This document shows, piece after piece, positions 19,435 to 20,274 of a stretch of 20,274 nt of DNA. A program made the position numbers and the translations under genes. Below the pieces are notes generated by a model. It made no database searches and was not told where the DNA came from. It was given only the letters and a program-made list of their open reading frames with translations. Where the stretch lies: positions 8,136 through 28,409 of the forward strand of contig JASJFT010000352.1 of NCBI GenBank assembly GCA_030770425.1, written 5' to 3'. Source of the DNA: Darksidea phi (Eukaryota; Ascomycota; Dothideomycetes; Pleosporales; Lentitheciaceae). Position 1 is the first letter of the stretch. Every line of letters starts with the position of its first letter.

Positions 19435-20274
19435 GTGTTTAAAGGCGGGTAGTGGGGGCAAACATACATTTGTGTTCCTGCATTGGGATAATGCGTATGG
19501 GTTTATAACAGCCTTATGAAAAGACGACAGGACACGCAAGGCAGACTTTCGGCATGATCTAGTTCTCGAGCGACAGCCTGCGCCATGCCCGGGGTGTCCT
19601 AGAGAGGATTCACTGTTATAGGCATCTGAGGTCCAGTAACATTACAAGCGGCCAACATCACATTCCCGGCGCAGCGGCTGGTAAGTGGTTGGTGCCTTGT
19701 GGGATGACATCCCTGACCGCCCGTGCAGGCCAAGCTCCCGGCCGTTTAGTGGCAGCATGCACCAGAGGCCCATGTCAGCATGAGCATGCCGGCAGCGTTC
19801 CAAGGGCGAGGAGGGCACTGAGTTCTCAAGGCTGCAGCGGTGATGAGAGGGGGGCAGCACCATGGCGGCCGTCGAACGGAACGCGCCCCCGACGGCGTAG
19901 AGACATGATACACGCGGGCGTCCTAGCCGTAGACTAAGCGTGAGCGCTGCCCGGTTGGTGTGCCGCTCGCGCACGTTCTACCGTCGTTGCTGCATGCAGC
20001 GCGTGCAGACAGGCGCGCTGGAACAGCTGGTGGACTTCCGGTTCTGGACGTTGTTGGTGGCAAGCATGCTGTGCTTGGTGTTTCAGGGGTGCACAGGCCT
20101 CGCGAGCGGTCCGACGCAGCGCAGAGGTGATGAGGCCTTGGGGTGAATTGGGGGTTGTGGCGCGTGCACGCCTTCATCTCCAAGCGTCGCCGAATGGTGC
20201 CCAGCTCAGCCACGCGATCGCTGGTTGGGGAATGTTTATCAACCGGACGGGTTCTTCATGCGCGTTGTTTTGTT
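19435..20274. other. Region upstream of the zinc-finger gene
   Basis: These 840 bp to the window edge hold no frame I can support; the small frames at 19642-19974 (-), 19923-20213 (-) and 19940-20146 (+) have no recognisable domain and conflict with one another. The stretch probably includes the zinc-finger gene's leader and promoter. No RNA gene or mobile-element end is visible. Confidence 0.45.

Overview
The window reads as nuclear DNA of a filamentous ascomycete (Pezizomycotina; Dothideomycetes is a guess). The evidence is compact genes with short introns (47-54 nt) carrying CTAAT/CTGAC-type branch sites, APC1 of the BimE type, an augmin subunit (HAUS1/AugA), a protein-isoaspartate methyltransferase (absent from budding yeast) and a fungal Q/P/S/Y-rich zinc-finger protein. 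No rRNA, tRNA, CRISPR array or intact transposon is visible.

Layout. A truncated TATTTC hexamer array (1-84) lies upstream of APC1, the largest APC/C subunit (254-6418, +, one 54-nt intron, 2036 aa). It converges across 0.77 kb of AT-richer non-coding DNA on HAUS1 (7190-8089, -). HAUS1 is divergently paired, across only 153 bp, with PIMT (8243-9013, +), whose N-terminus is a probable mitochondrial presequence. A 1.36-kb convergent spacer with no supported gene leads to a GTPBP1/2-family translational GTPase (10376-13048, -, intronless). Next comes about 4.86 kb (13049-17910) in which no intact gene can be supported. It holds a CACGTG dyad, scattered CACGTG boxes, an imperfect long hairpin and a short cysteine-rich segment resembling a degraded Zn2Cys6 cluster. 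Last is a four-exon zinc-finger gene (17911-19411, -), followed by 0.86 kb of upstream DNA running to the window end.

Functionally the first half is mitotic: APC1 (cyclin/securin ubiquitylation) lies next to HAUS1 (branching microtubule nucleation). PIMT repairs damaged proteins, the GTPase probably acts in translation or mRNA surveillance, and the zinc-finger protein is a presumed regulator. These are ordinary conserved fungal genes and I see no self-contained novel system. The most interesting details are a repeat-built presequence on PIMT, a stop-free in-frame 48-nt intron in the zinc-finger gene, repeated R-x-S-[L/F/M]-G motifs in APC1, and the gene-poor interval with its CACGTG dyad.
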